Of a stretch of 64,000 nucleotides of DNA, positions 1 through 7,847 are shown in pieces. The stretch is from positions 1,403,501-1,467,500 of the forward strand of contig CP028514.1 in assembly GCA_003054495.1 (NCBI GenBank). The letters run 5' to 3'. Origin of the DNA: Carboxydocella thermautotrophica (GTDB lineage: Bacteria; Bacillota; GCA-003054495; Carboxydocellales; Carboxydocellaceae). Numbering within the stretch: the stretch's first letter is position 1; each line of letters opens with the position of its first letter. The notes under the pieces were generated by a model. The model was not told the DNA's origin. It saw nothing but the letters and a program-made list of their open reading frames with translations, and did not search any database. Made by a program: the position numbers and the translations under genes.

Positions 1-2
1 TC

Positions 3-380
3 GGTGTCAAGAGACTGAATGAGTGGGTCAATCATCCCTTATTACAAACGAAGAAACTTTACGCCAGGGTACTCCCTGTACCTGAATCGATAAGTACAGC
101 TCTGGATGCAGGTTTTTCTCCGCAAAATCTCTTCGCTATGTATGGCCCTGTCCCGGCAGCAATAGATTTGAGTATAATCAGGAGCTATAAAATTGATGTA
201 ATGGTAACTAAGGAAAGTGGTTATAATGGCGGTTTGCAAAATAAAATTCAGGCTGTGACAGAAGCTGGCATTCACCTTATCCTTATAAAAAAGCCACAAC
301 TTAATTTAACTATAATAACTGATTTAAATGAACTAAAAAGTGTAATTGAGAAAGGAGATATTAACCCATGCAAGGAGTAA
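3..380 (+). CDS. cobK: Precorrin-6A/cobalt-precorrin-6A reductase, C-terminal part (5' end outside window)
   Basis: The frame is open from base 3 to a TAA at 378-380, so the gene begins before the window and about 125 C-terminal residues are visible. The text has the CobK/CbiJ pattern: a 'RVLPVPES' stretch, 'LFAMYGPVPAA', then 'VTKESGYNGGLQNKI' and a final 'IHLILIKKP' strand. The family reduces the corrin macrocycle with NAD(P)H in the cytoplasm during cobalamin synthesis. It overlaps the next gene (cbiX) by 13 bases, as expected of a tightly coupled cobalamin operon. Family assignment is strong from motif order and neighbours; the N-terminal half cannot be judged. Confidence 0.85.
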   Translation, partial: GVKRLNEWVNHPLLQTKKLYARVLPVPESISTALDAGFSPQNLFAMYGPVPAAIDLSIIRSYKIDVMVTKESGYNGGLQNKIQAVTEAGIHLILIKKPQLNLTIITDLNELKSVIEKGDINPCKE

Positions 381-742
381 TAGTTTTAGGACATGGCAGT
401 AGAGCAGTGGCTAATGATGCCAACATGCTTTTGTACGACGTAGTTGATTTATTTAAGAAGATTTCCGGTAAAGAATTGGTAGTCCCGGCCTGGATGAATC
501 GTGAATCTGGCTTAACAGGTCTGCAGCAGGCCATTGACCACCTGGTAGAAAAAGGTGTAACTTCTATCGTCATTGCCCCCTGGTTTTTAACTAACGGTCT
601 GCATATTAAAGAAGATATTCCCGAAGAAATTAAACATGCTCAAAGCAGATATCCCTTTCTAACCATAAAATTGGCTAAACCATTAGGGTTAGATCGGCGT
701 TTAGTGGAAGTACTGGCAGAAAGGATTGCTGAAGCAGAATGA
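368..742 (+). CDS. cbiX: Sirohydrochlorin cobaltochelatase, short CbiX type
   Basis: A 124-residue protein, the single-domain length of the small CbiX (CbiXS) form that acts as a dimer. It inserts Co2+ into sirohydrochlorin or its relatives without ATP, the entry step to anaerobic cobalamin synthesis. The start of the chain reads 'VLGHGSR' (His9), and the second metal-binding histidine lies in 'FLTNGLHIKEDIP' (His79); both are typical of the class II chelatase family. It overlaps cobK by 13 bases and shares an ATGA overlap with cbiC. The ribosome site GGAG lies inside the end of cobK. Confidence 0.92.
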   Translation: MQGVIVLGHGSRAVANDANMLLYDVVDLFKKISGKELVVPAWMNRESGLTGLQQAIDHLVEKGVTSIVIAPWFLTNGLHIKEDIPEEIKHAQSRYPFLTIKLAKPLGLDRRLVEVLAERIAEAE

Positions 743-1374
743 ATAATAACTTTTTTTTACAACAACCGGAATTAATTGAGCAAAAAAGTATGGAAATCAT
801 TGAGAATAGTGTTGATTTATCCAATTTTAATGAGCAGGAAAAAGTAATAGCCCGACGCTTAATCCATGCAACCGGTGACCTCGGTATTGCCTCTGAAATT
901 GTTATCCATCCGCAAGCCATAACTACAGCAAAAGCTTGCTTTGCCAGAAAAACACGGATTATTACTGATGTAGCTATGGTAAAATCAGGCATTAGCCCTG
1001 CAAAATTGTCTCGCTATGATATTGAAGTAAAAACATTAATTCATGATAACAACGTGCATCAGTTGGCCAGAGAAAAAAGGATCACTCGGGCCATGGCAGC
1101 AATTGAACTTACCAAAACAGAGTGGGCAGGAGAAATTGTGGCTATTGGCAATGCGCCCACTGCTCTTTTCCATTTGCTGGATTTAATAGCTAAAGGAGCT
1201 CCGGCCCCTGCCTTAATCATTGGAATTCCCGTTGGTTTTGTCGGTGCTGCTGAATCGAAAGAAGCATTGATTGCTCAGGGGCAAGTTCCCTTTATAACTG
1301 TTCGAGGGACTAAAGGTGGCAGTCCCATGGCTGCCGCAGCAATAAATGCTTTATTAACCCTGTTAAGGTGGTAG
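739..1374 (+). CDS. cbiC: Cobalt-precorrin-8 methylmutase
   Basis: A 211-residue protein of the CbiC/CobH family, which moves a methyl group from C-11 to C-12 of the corrin ring to give cobyrinate. The catalytic-type histidine sits in 'RRLIHATGDLG' (His43). Further family blocks are 'IGNAPTALF', 'IIGIPVGFVGAAESK' and 'TVRGTKGGSPMAAAAINAL'. Length equals the usual 205-215 residues. The ATG overlaps the cbiX stop by four bases, so translation is coupled. It acts in the cytoplasm just before CbiA, which is the next gene. Confidence 0.94.
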   Translation: MNNNFFLQQPELIEQKSMEIIENSVDLSNFNEQEKVIARRLIHATGDLGIASEIVIHPQAITTAKACFARKTRIITDVAMVKSGISPAKLSRYDIEVKTLIHDNNVHQLAREKRITRAMAAIELTKTEWAGEIVAIGNAPTALFHLLDLIAKGAPAPALIIGIPVGFVGAAESKEALIAQGQVPFITVRGTKGGSPMAAAAINALLTLLRW

Positions 1375-1379
1375 ATATA

Positions 1380-2726
1380 ATGGTTAGGGCATTGATGATC
1401 GGAGCACCATATAGTGGAAGTGGAAAAACTACTTTGGTTGCCGGTCTCCTTCATGCCCTTGTACAACAGGGGTATCAGGTACAATCTTTTAAAGTTGGCC
1501 CAGACTATATTGATCCCAGTTACCATTCTTTAATAACTGGCCGACCCTGTCGTAACCTTGATTTGTTTTTAATGAACGAAGAAGCGGTTAAGGCTTCTTT
1601 TTTTCATAATTCCCGTGGTGCAGATTTTAGTATAATTGAAGGTGTGATGGGGCTTTTTGACGGCATGAGCTACAGCGATTTTGGTTCAACAGCTCATATT
1701 GCCAGAATATTATCCATTCCGGTCCTGCTCGTTTGGCCATGTCGAGGATTGGCCCATACAATTATCCCACTGTTAAAAGGTCTTAGCAGCTACGATCCTG
1801 AATTAAATATTGCAGGAATAATATTAAACCAGGTAAATTCGGAACAGCATTTTCAACAAATGAAAGAGTTAATTGAAGCTGAAACCAGGATTAAAGTTAT
1901 CGGAAGTATCGGGAAAAAAAAGGAATTCCAGCTAAATGAACGCCATTTAGGTTTGGTTCCTGCTGTAGAAAATCAGGATTATCTTGCAAGGACCGCAAAG
2001 GTAGGAGAATATTTGCGAAAACATCTGGATTGGGAAACTCTTTTTAGTGTTTTTGGGAAATGTAATGAAGAAGTGCTCAAATTTCCCGAGGCCGGTATCG
2101 ATTTTTCCGATTTAATCATTGCGTATGCTTTCGATGAAGCTTTTAATTTTTATTATCAGGATGCCCTGGATTTGTTGACCAAATGGGGAGTAAAGCTGGT
2201 AAAAACCAGCCCGTTACATGATGAACATTTACCAGAAAATATTGATGGTTTAATTATCGGAGGAGGATTTCCAGAACTCTTTATCGAATTATTAAAAGAA
2301 AATAGGAATTATATTGCATCTTTAATCGCTCATCATCAGGCTGGAATGCCTATTTACGCTGAGTGCGGCGGTTATATGTACCTGGCCATGGTGAATATTA
2401 TTCCTGCTAGTGTTGTAATGCAAGAGAGACTAGTAGCTTTGGGATATTATCAGGGTATAACCCTTAATGATAGTATTATTGGTCCAGTTAATACATTAGT
2501 CAAGGGACATCAATTCCATTATTCTGAACTAATTCCCTTGGATAAACAATATCCCTGGGCAGCCTCCCTCCATAAACCCAATCGGCATTCCACTGCAGTC
2601 CTGGATGGCTATGCTCAAAACAATATTTTTGCTTCTTATCTACATATTCACTGGGGTGGCCAGCCTGATATTGCCTATAACTTTTTATCCAGCTGTTTAA
2701 ATTGGCAGAGGAGAAGGGTAAAGTGA
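1380..2726 (+). CDS. cbiA: Cobyrinate a,c-diamide synthase
   Basis: Glutamine- and ATP-dependent amidation of the a and c carboxylates of cobyrinate. The N-terminal half is a dethiobiotin-synthetase-like ATPase with P-loop 'GAPYSGSGKTT' (about residues 7-17). The C-terminal half is a class I glutamine amidotransferase with the nucleophile Cys329 in 'YAECGGYMYL' and a late His in 'ASYLHIHW'. The start is set at ATG 1380, not the upstream in-frame GTG at 1368, because AAGGTGG lies about 7 bases before it. Length 448 fits the family. It ends in a GTGA overlap with cobO. Confidence 0.95.
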   Translation: MVRALMIGAPYSGSGKTTLVAGLLHALVQQGYQVQSFKVGPDYIDPSYHSLITGRPCRNLDLFLMNEEAVKASFFHNSRGADFSIIEGVMGLFDGMSYSDFGSTAHIARILSIPVLLVWPCRGLAHTIIPLLKGLSSYDPELNIAGIILNQVNSEQHFQQMKELIEAETRIKVIGSIGKKKEFQLNERHLGLVPAVENQDYLARTAKVGEYLRKHLDWETLFSVFGKCNEEVLKFPEAGIDFSDLIIAYAFDEAFNFYYQDALDLLTKWGVKLVKTSPLHDEHLPENIDGLIIGGGFPELFIELLKENRNYIASLIAHHQAGMPIYAECGGYMYLAMVNIIPASVVMQERLVALGYYQGITLNDSIIGPVNTLVKGHQFHYSELIPLDKQYPWAASLHKPNRHSTAVLDGYAQNNIFASYLHIHWGGQPDIAYNFLSSCLNWQRRRVK

Positions 2727-3289
2727 AAACAAAACCCAGAATAATTATTTTTACTGGAACAGGCAAAGGGAAAACAACTGGTGCATTAGGCTATGTCCTG
2801 CCATATGTTAATCAAAAGACAATAAAAATTGTTCAATTTTTAAAAGGCAGCAATTATGCTGCTGAGCAAAATTTAGGAAGCAAACTGGATAATTTGTATT
2901 TTTATTCTTTTGGATATGGCTGTTCACAAAGCAACTTAATACGTAGCGGAGAAGGTCACTGTAAAAGCTGCGGAAAGTGTTTCAGAATTAATCGACAAGA
3001 ACCTGGGTTTGTTTATAAGGCTTGGAGTTTCACAAAAAAAATAGCTAATGATAACAAAACGGATATTCTAATACTAGACGAATTTGCATATGTATTGAAA
3101 TATAATTTTTTAGATACAACCAGTTTTTTAACTGAGATTTCAACTTGGCCAGCTCATTTAATTATTATTTTGACTGGACGGGTATTCCCGCAAGAAATAC
3201 TGGATGTTTCTGTTGAGGTATACGAGTTAATCGAAATAAAACATCCTTTTCGACAGGGGATACCCTCCCGTCGCGGTATTGAGTATTAG
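2723..3289 (+). CDS. cobO: Corrinoid adenosyltransferase, CobO/BtuR family, with a four-cysteine insert
   Basis: ATP:co(I)rrinoid adenosyltransferase, which attaches the 5'-deoxyadenosyl group to cobalt. The P-loop is 'TGTGKGKTT', followed by the family's 'VQFLKGSN' and 'ILILDEFAYVL' (Walker B). GTG 2723 is chosen as start because GAGGAGAAGG lies just upstream and it forms a GTGA overlap with cbiA; the TTG at 2702 lacks a site. Between the two motifs are Cys67, Cys80, Cys83 and Cys86 (C-x12-C-x2-C-x2-C), which I do not expect in the standard enzyme and which is absent from the paralogue at 23940. It may bind zinc or an iron-sulfur cluster; that is inference. Confidence 0.9.
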   Translation: MKTKPRIIIFTGTGKGKTTGALGYVLPYVNQKTIKIVQFLKGSNYAAEQNLGSKLDNLYFYSFGYGCSQSNLIRSGEGHCKSCGKCFRINRQEPGFVYKAWSFTKKIANDNKTDILILDEFAYVLKYNFLDTTSFLTEISTWPAHLIIILTGRVFPQEILDVSVEVYELIEIKHPFRQGIPSRRGIEY

Positions 3290-3304
3290 TGGAGGTGAGT
3301 GTTG

Positions 3305-3658
3305 ATGCAAATTCGCTTAGGAAAAATTAATCCTGAGAAAGGCTTTTTCTATTACTACCTGCCTAATTGGACTCTCTCAATGTGGAAATTATTTTACAAT
3401 ATTGATTTTACCCTGCAGGAGATAAGGCTCAAAATTTCAACTGCAACAGACAACTTACTCCTGGAAAAAAGTTTACATAATCCAACCGGCCTCTTTTTTT
3501 TTAATTATAAAAACTCCGAGGAACTGAAGATTGAGTATTATTATAACAATAAAAGGTTGTTATCGATAAGCTCAAAAATTGATAGTAAATTAACAGATGA
3601 TAAAATTTATTTTTCGAGTGGAGGCTGGATAAGTAGAATGGTAGGTGAGGGAAATTGA
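3305..3658 (+). CDS. Small protein of unknown function next to the GH57/GT4 gene (possibly DUF4912-like)
   Basis: A 117-residue protein. ATG 3305 is favoured (TTG 3302 and GTG 3299 precede it in frame) because GGAGGTGA ends about 6 bases upstream. It is rich in Tyr, Phe, Trp and Lys, with 'GFFYYYLPNWTLSMWKLFYNI' near the N-terminus and alternating beta-like stretches after it. There is no signal peptide or clear membrane segment. Its stop overlaps the TTG start of the GH57/GT4 fusion, so the two are surely co-translated. Small DUF4912 proteins often precede GH57 enzymes, and the aromatic N-terminal strand is compatible, but I do not recognise the family with confidence. A carbohydrate-binding helper role is a guess from context only. 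Confidence 0.75.
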   Translation: MQIRLGKINPEKGFFYYYLPNWTLSMWKLFYNIDFTLQEIRLKISTATDNLLLEKSLHNPTGLFFFNYKNSEELKIEYYYNNKRLLSISSKIDSKLTDDKIYFSSGGWISRMVGEGN

Positions 3659-6306
3659 AGAAAGCTTTTTTTGTTTTACATGGTCATTTACCCTGGGTTT
3701 TACATTTTCACAATAAAAATTATGAAAAAACCTGGGTTTTTGAAATTACTGCGGAATGCCATTTGCGGTTAATTGAAATTTTACAATGGGTAAATAGGGG
3801 AAAAGTTTCCTACTCCGTAAGTCCACCTTTGTTATCCATGTGGCTAAGTGATTATTTTAAAAACGAATTTAACGATTATTTACTAAAGCAAATTTACATA
3901 GCTGAACAAGAATACAAGAGAAATAAAGGTACTGATTATGATAATGTTAGTGCGTTTTATCTGGAGTTCTGGCAAAACAGATATAATTTCTGGCAAAAAA
4001 TTGACAGGGATATTGTTCAAGCTCTCCTGTATCTGAAACACAATGGTAGAATTGAACTCCTAACCTCTGCAGCCTCTCATCCCATCCTGCCTTTACTACC
4101 ATCAAACCAGTGGATTAATCTTCAAATAAAAGCAGCAAAAGAATTATTTTCTCGGGTGTTTAGTTTTGACCCAAAGTCCTTCTGGTTACCAGAATGTGCA
4201 GTAAGCGAAGAATTATTGCCAATTTTGGAAGATAACGGAATTGAGAACATTTTTATTTCTGAACATGCTGCTAATAATCCTGCAAGTTCAATTTTCCGTA
4301 AAGGTAAAGTCAATATTTTTCTACGAGACATGGCTACGGCAGAACGGGTTTGGAGCAGAGAATGTGGATACCCCGGTCACCCTTTTTATAGGGAGTATTA
4401 TCGGGACATAGGCTGGGATATGCCATTAGAACAAATTCGCGAATATCTAAGACCATGGGAATTCCACCGATTTACTGGTTTTAAGTATTTTAGTATCACA
4501 GATAAAAACAACCCAAGGAAAGAGATTTATAAATACGATAGAGCTTTGGCTATTACAAATCAACAAGCTTTAGAGTTTATAAACTTTCTAAACCAATATC
4601 CCAAAGATAATATTGTTTGTGTTTATGACGCCGAACTCTTTGGCCATTGGTGGTTTGAAGGCCCTGAATGGTTAGCTAAGATTCTATCCCTTTCAGAATC
4701 TATCGATTTTACAGCCCCGGAAGCATATCATAGTAATTTTGTTGAAAAAATTGAAGTCACAGATAAAGTCTGTTCCTGTTCCTGGGGTGAAAAAGGGTAT
4801 TTTGATGTTTGGGTAAATGAAAAAAATGAGTGGATGTATCAAGATTTGATTAGTATCAGCCATATAGTAGAAAGACAAATAGACTATCTTTCCTCAGATG
4901 AGAAAGAACTTTTACTTAGACTTATATTGTTATTACAGGCAAGTGATTGGCCTTTCATGGTTTACTATAATTCCGCCAAAGATTATGCCCATTACCGTTA
5001 CAATACCTACAAAAATGACATTCATTCATTACTTGAAAATAAATCTTTAACTACCGATCAAAAAGAAATCTTATCGTTTTTGCCTGGTATTAGCTTGATA
5101 AATCTTTGGCAAGGTTCTAAATTTGTAATTTCCCGTCCCACAGTATTATTATTGGCCTGGGAGTTTCCTCCTATGACTGTCGGCGGACTTGCTACTCATG
5201 TCTTTTATTTATCAAAATATTTACAGGATTTTTTGGATGTGCACGTCATCACTCGCGGAAGCAAAAATACAATAGAAAAAAATGGCAATGTCATCATTCA
5301 TCGTATTGCCTTACCTTCATATGAGGGCCAGGATTTTATCAACTGGATTTTATTGCTAAACCTTGAATTCACTAAATATATTATAAACAATTTTTTATTC
5401 AATACTAGTCAGGTTATAATACACGCTCATGACTGGCTTGTAGGCTTAACTGGAATTACCCTCCAGGAAAGACAAGTAGGTCGTTTGATTGCTACTATTC
5501 ATGCTACCGAACATGGCAGGCAGGGAGGTATTTATAATGAGGTTCAGGCATTAATTCATCATCAGGAAGCCTCTCTGGTAAAAAATGCTTCCGAGGTTAT
5601 TGCCTGCAGTAATTACATGAAACAGGAAATTACTACCCTGTTTGGAAACGAGGCGAAAATTAATGTCATTCCAAATGGTATTGAAGTTATGACCGTAGGT
5701 TTGAATAGAGAGCAAAGGTCAGTGCCGAAAAAATTCATCCTTTTCTTCGGTCGCTTGGTCCCGGAAAAAGGAGTTCAAACCTTAATAGATGCTTTTGCAC
5801 AAATTCAAGCTGAATATCCTGACTATTATCTTTTGATCGGAGGTAAAGGCTATTATGAGGAAACTCTAAAAAGTAAAGCCGGCAATTCAAAGGCCAGTGG
5901 AAAAATCATTTTCCTTGGGTTTTTAGATAATCAGACCCGTGACTTTCTATTAGACAGAGCAGATATAGTTTGTTTTCCCAGTCTCTATGAGCCTTTCGGA
6001 ATAGTGGCTTTAGAAGCCATGGCTAGCGGCAAGCCAGTGATAGCAGGAAAAACAGGAGGTCTTAGCGAAATAATAGATCATGGAGTTAATGGCTTATTGT
6101 TTGTTCCAGGTAATGTTGAAGATTTAATAGCCCAGCTACGAACTTTTTTAAACAACCCTGACTTTGCCGCTCGATGTGGGGAGAATGCCAAATCTAATGT
6201 TCTTCAGAATTATAGCTGGAAAAATATTGCCTGGAAAACCTATGAAATCTATAAAAAACATTTGAGAGAGGAGAATTTTAATGAAAAAAATACTAATCCC
6301 TATTGA
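3655..6306 (+). CDS. Two-domain alpha-glucan enzyme: GH57 (branching-enzyme type) fused to GT4 glycosyltransferase
   Basis: An 883-residue fusion. Residues 1-470 are a GH57/DUF1957 domain: 'HGHLPW' near the start, the nucleophile-type Glu180 in 'FWLPECA', and Asp325 in 'YDAELFGHWWFEG', the pattern of GH57 1,4-alpha-glucan branching enzymes. From about residue 494 a GT-B glycosyltransferase follows: 'AWEFPPMTVGGLATHV', 'HAHDW', 'FGRLVPEKGVQTL' and the E-x7-E motif (Glu779, Glu787) in 'YEPFGIVALEAMASG', as in glycogen synthase-like GT4 enzymes. It probably makes and branches a glycogen-like polymer in the cytoplasm. No glucose-1-phosphate adenylyltransferase or phosphorylase is nearby. The start is TTG 3655, coupled to the upstream stop; the gene overlaps the next by 26 bases. 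Confidence 0.88.
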   Translation: MKKAFFVLHGHLPWVLHFHNKNYEKTWVFEITAECHLRLIEILQWVNRGKVSYSVSPPLLSMWLSDYFKNEFNDYLLKQIYIAEQEYKRNKGTDYDNVSAFYLEFWQNRYNFWQKIDRDIVQALLYLKHNGRIELLTSAASHPILPLLPSNQWINLQIKAAKELFSRVFSFDPKSFWLPECAVSEELLPILEDNGIENIFISEHAANNPASSIFRKGKVNIFLRDMATAERVWSRECGYPGHPFYREYYRDIGWDMPLEQIREYLRPWEFHRFTGFKYFSITDKNNPRKEIYKYDRALAITNQQALEFINFLNQYPKDNIVCVYDAELFGHWWFEGPEWLAKILSLSESIDFTAPEAYHSNFVEKIEVTDKVCSCSWGEKGYFDVWVNEKNEWMYQDLISISHIVERQIDYLSSDEKELLLRLILLLQASDWPFMVYYNSAKDYAHYRYNTYKNDIHSLLENKSLTTDQKEILSFLPGISLINLWQGSKFVISRPTVLLLAWEFPPMTVGGLATHVFYLSKYLQDFLDVHVITRGSKNTIEKNGNVIIHRIALPSYEGQDFINWILLLNLEFTKYIINNFLFNTSQVIIHAHDWLVGLTGITLQERQVGRLIATIHATEHGRQGGIYNEVQALIHHQEASLVKNASEVIACSNYMKQEITTLFGNEAKINVIPNGIEVMTVGLNREQRSVPKKFILFFGRLVPEKGVQTLIDAFAQIQAEYPDYYLLIGGKGYYEETLKSKAGNSKASGKIIFLGFLDNQTRDFLLDRADIVCFPSLYEPFGIVALEAMASGKPVIAGKTGGLSEIIDHGVNGLLFVPGNVEDLIAQLRTFLNNPDFAARCGENAKSNVLQNYSWKNIAWKTYEIYKKHLREENFNEKNTNPY

Positions 6307-6721
6307 TGGTTCAGAACATGCTCAGAAAGCCGCACTATGGGTAAAGAATTTTTTTAAGGATTTCAAAAATGTATCAGTTACTTTTTTACACGTTTCAGAT
6401 TTACCCAAAGAATTAATGCCTCATAGTTATATGATGGAATCAATTATAGAACCCACTTTAATTGAAGAGATTATCAATGAAAAAAAGGAGCAAGCTTTTA
6501 AGAGTGTTGCCGGTGTTTTTGAAGATACAGAAATAAAGACAGAATATGTAAACAAGGTAGGCAATCCCGCTGAAGTTATTGCCCAGGTCGCAGCTACAGA
6601 AAATTTCGATCTGGTTGTAATTGGAAGCAGAGGGTTGGGAGAAATAAAGGGAATACTTCTGGGAAGTGTTTCAGACCGCGTAGCTCATATCTGTAAACGT
6701 CCAGTCCTAATCGTTAAGTAG
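6281..6721 (+). CDS. Universal stress protein, UspA family
   Basis: A 146-residue single UspA domain. It starts 'MKKILIPIDGSEHAQKA' and ends with the ATP-binding pattern G-x2-G-x9-G-S in 'GSRGLGEIKGILLGSVS', then 'HICKRPVLIVK'. The intact motif indicates the ATP-binding class. These cytoplasmic dimers bind ATP and are made under starvation or energy stress; the target is unknown. The ATG lies inside the end of the GH57/GT4 gene (26-base overlap) behind GAGAGGAG, so it is in the same operon, which may tie it to the carbon-store proteins. Confidence 0.93.
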   Translation: MKKILIPIDGSEHAQKAALWVKNFFKDFKNVSVTFLHVSDLPKELMPHSYMMESIIEPTLIEEIINEKKEQAFKSVAGVFEDTEIKTEYVNKVGNPAEVIAQVAATENFDLVVIGSRGLGEIKGILLGSVSDRVAHICKRPVLIVK

Positions 6722-6733
6722 GAGGAGCCTGAA

Positions 6734-7285
6734 ATGAGCTATGCAAATATAGACCAAACTTTTACTCTTGCTTTTGAAAATTTAAAAGCTGCATTTCATA
6801 ACGCAAAAAAACTCGAGACAAGACTATGGGACAAAAATATTACAGTTGATCTTGCTAACGGAAACTTTCAGCCTGAAATAGATACTGTAAGCAAAATCCT
6901 TGTCTGCCATTATCTTGGCAGTAAAAGTAGCATGCCCTGGGATGGGCAATGGTTAAGTTTCAAGGAATTGCCTGATGGTGAAATATATAATATACCCTTT
7001 CAAAAACGCACTATCTTTCCTTTACTGAAGCTAATAAATGATGAACCATCCAAATTAATTAAACTTAAAGAAAAGCTAAACGGCGAAGAAGGTACCTTTG
7101 GGGATATATCAATTATTTTAAACCCTTTCCCTGAGCTATATTTAGCATATATATACTGGCAGGGAGACGAAGAGTTCCCTGCCAATGCCAATATCCTTTT
7201 TTCCAGCAATTTTCCGTACTATCTTCCCACCGAAGATTGTGTCGTTCTGGCTAGCTCAGCAATCTGGCAGCTTAAAGGTATTTAA
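6734..7285 (+). CDS. DUF3786 domain protein
   Basis: A 183-residue soluble protein. The text follows the DUF3786 pattern: 'KILVCHYL', 'GQWLSFKELPDGEIYNIPF', then 'GDISIILNPFPELYLAYIYWQGDEEFPANANILF' in pieces, and 'YLPTEDCVVLAS' near the end. The family is found in anaerobes and often occurs near corrinoid or one-carbon genes; its function is not established to my knowledge. It starts at ATG 6734 behind AGGAGG, 12 bases after the UspA gene, so it is probably the last gene of that operon. Its stop codon overlaps the stop codon of the convergent MgtC-like gene. Confidence 0.8.
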   Translation: MSYANIDQTFTLAFENLKAAFHNAKKLETRLWDKNITVDLANGNFQPEIDTVSKILVCHYLGSKSSMPWDGQWLSFKELPDGEIYNIPFQKRTIFPLLKLINDEPSKLIKLKEKLNGEEGTFGDISIILNPFPELYLAYIYWQGDEEFPANANILFSSNFPYYLPTEDCVVLASSAIWQLKGI

Positions 7286-7770
7286 ACCCCGGAATCATCT
7301 TTCTGGGAACGCTCCTTATTGTTGTTATCTTCATATTTAATAATCCCAAGCTTTTGTAAGATATAGGCAATTTTTAAGGCAATCCTAAGTAAGACGATGG
7401 TGATAAAAATTAAATAATATTGTCCAAGTCCAGCAGCTATTCCTAGACCTGCTGCAGCCCAAATATTTGTAGCTGTAGTTAATCCCCTGATTTCACCAAA
7501 ACCCTGTTTCCATATTACCCCAGCACCTAAAAAGCCAATACCGGATACAATTTGTGCTGCTAAGCGCAGTGGGTCTGTGTTGCGACCTTGAAACTCTTCA
7601 GCCAATCCATATGCAGAAATAATAGTCAACATGGCTGAGCTAATACAAACCAGGGCATGAGTCCTGATGCCAGCCGGCTTCCCGGCTTTGGTTCGTTCAT
7701 AACCAAGGATTGCTCCAGCAATCAAAGCTACTACCATTCTTAATGTAATATCAAAATATCCTAAACTCAC
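7282..7770 (-). CDS. MgtC/SapB family inner-membrane protein
   Basis: A 162-residue membrane protein with about four hydrophobic segments in the first 130 residues and a polar, charged tail. The MgtC core is clear: 'ALIAGAILGYERTKAGKPAGIRTHALV' (in pieces), 'GIGFLGAGVI' and 'RGLTTATNIWAAAGLGIAAGLG'. Family members affect magnesium homeostasis or F-ATPase activity in some bacteria; the role here is not shown. It starts at GTG 7770 with GAGGAGGT upstream on the minus strand. It lacks the C-terminal ACT-like domain of the long MgtC proteins, so it is the short SapB type. It converges on the DUF3786 gene with overlapping stop codons. Confidence 0.88.
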   Translation of the reverse strand: MSLGYFDITLRMVVALIAGAILGYERTKAGKPAGIRTHALVCISSAMLTIISAYGLAEEFQGRNTDPLRLAAQIVSGIGFLGAGVIWKQGFGEIRGLTTATNIWAAAGLGIAAGLGQYYLIFITIVLLRIALKIAYILQKLGIIKYEDNNNKERSQKDDSGV

Positions 7771-7789
7771 TCTATAACCTCCTCTCTCG

Positions 7790-7818
7790 TTGACATTACT
7801 TTTTTAACATGCTACTAT
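7790..7818 (+). promoter_or_regulatory. Sigma-A promoter of metX
   Basis: TTGACA at 7790-7795, a 17-base spacer, then TACTAT at 7813-7818. The -35 box is perfect and the -10 box has five of six consensus bases. It lies 30 bases before the metX ATG and within the gap shared with the divergent MgtC-like gene. Confidence 0.8.
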
Positions 7819-7847
7819 TTTGATATATTTGGGTAGGGGAGGGATAA

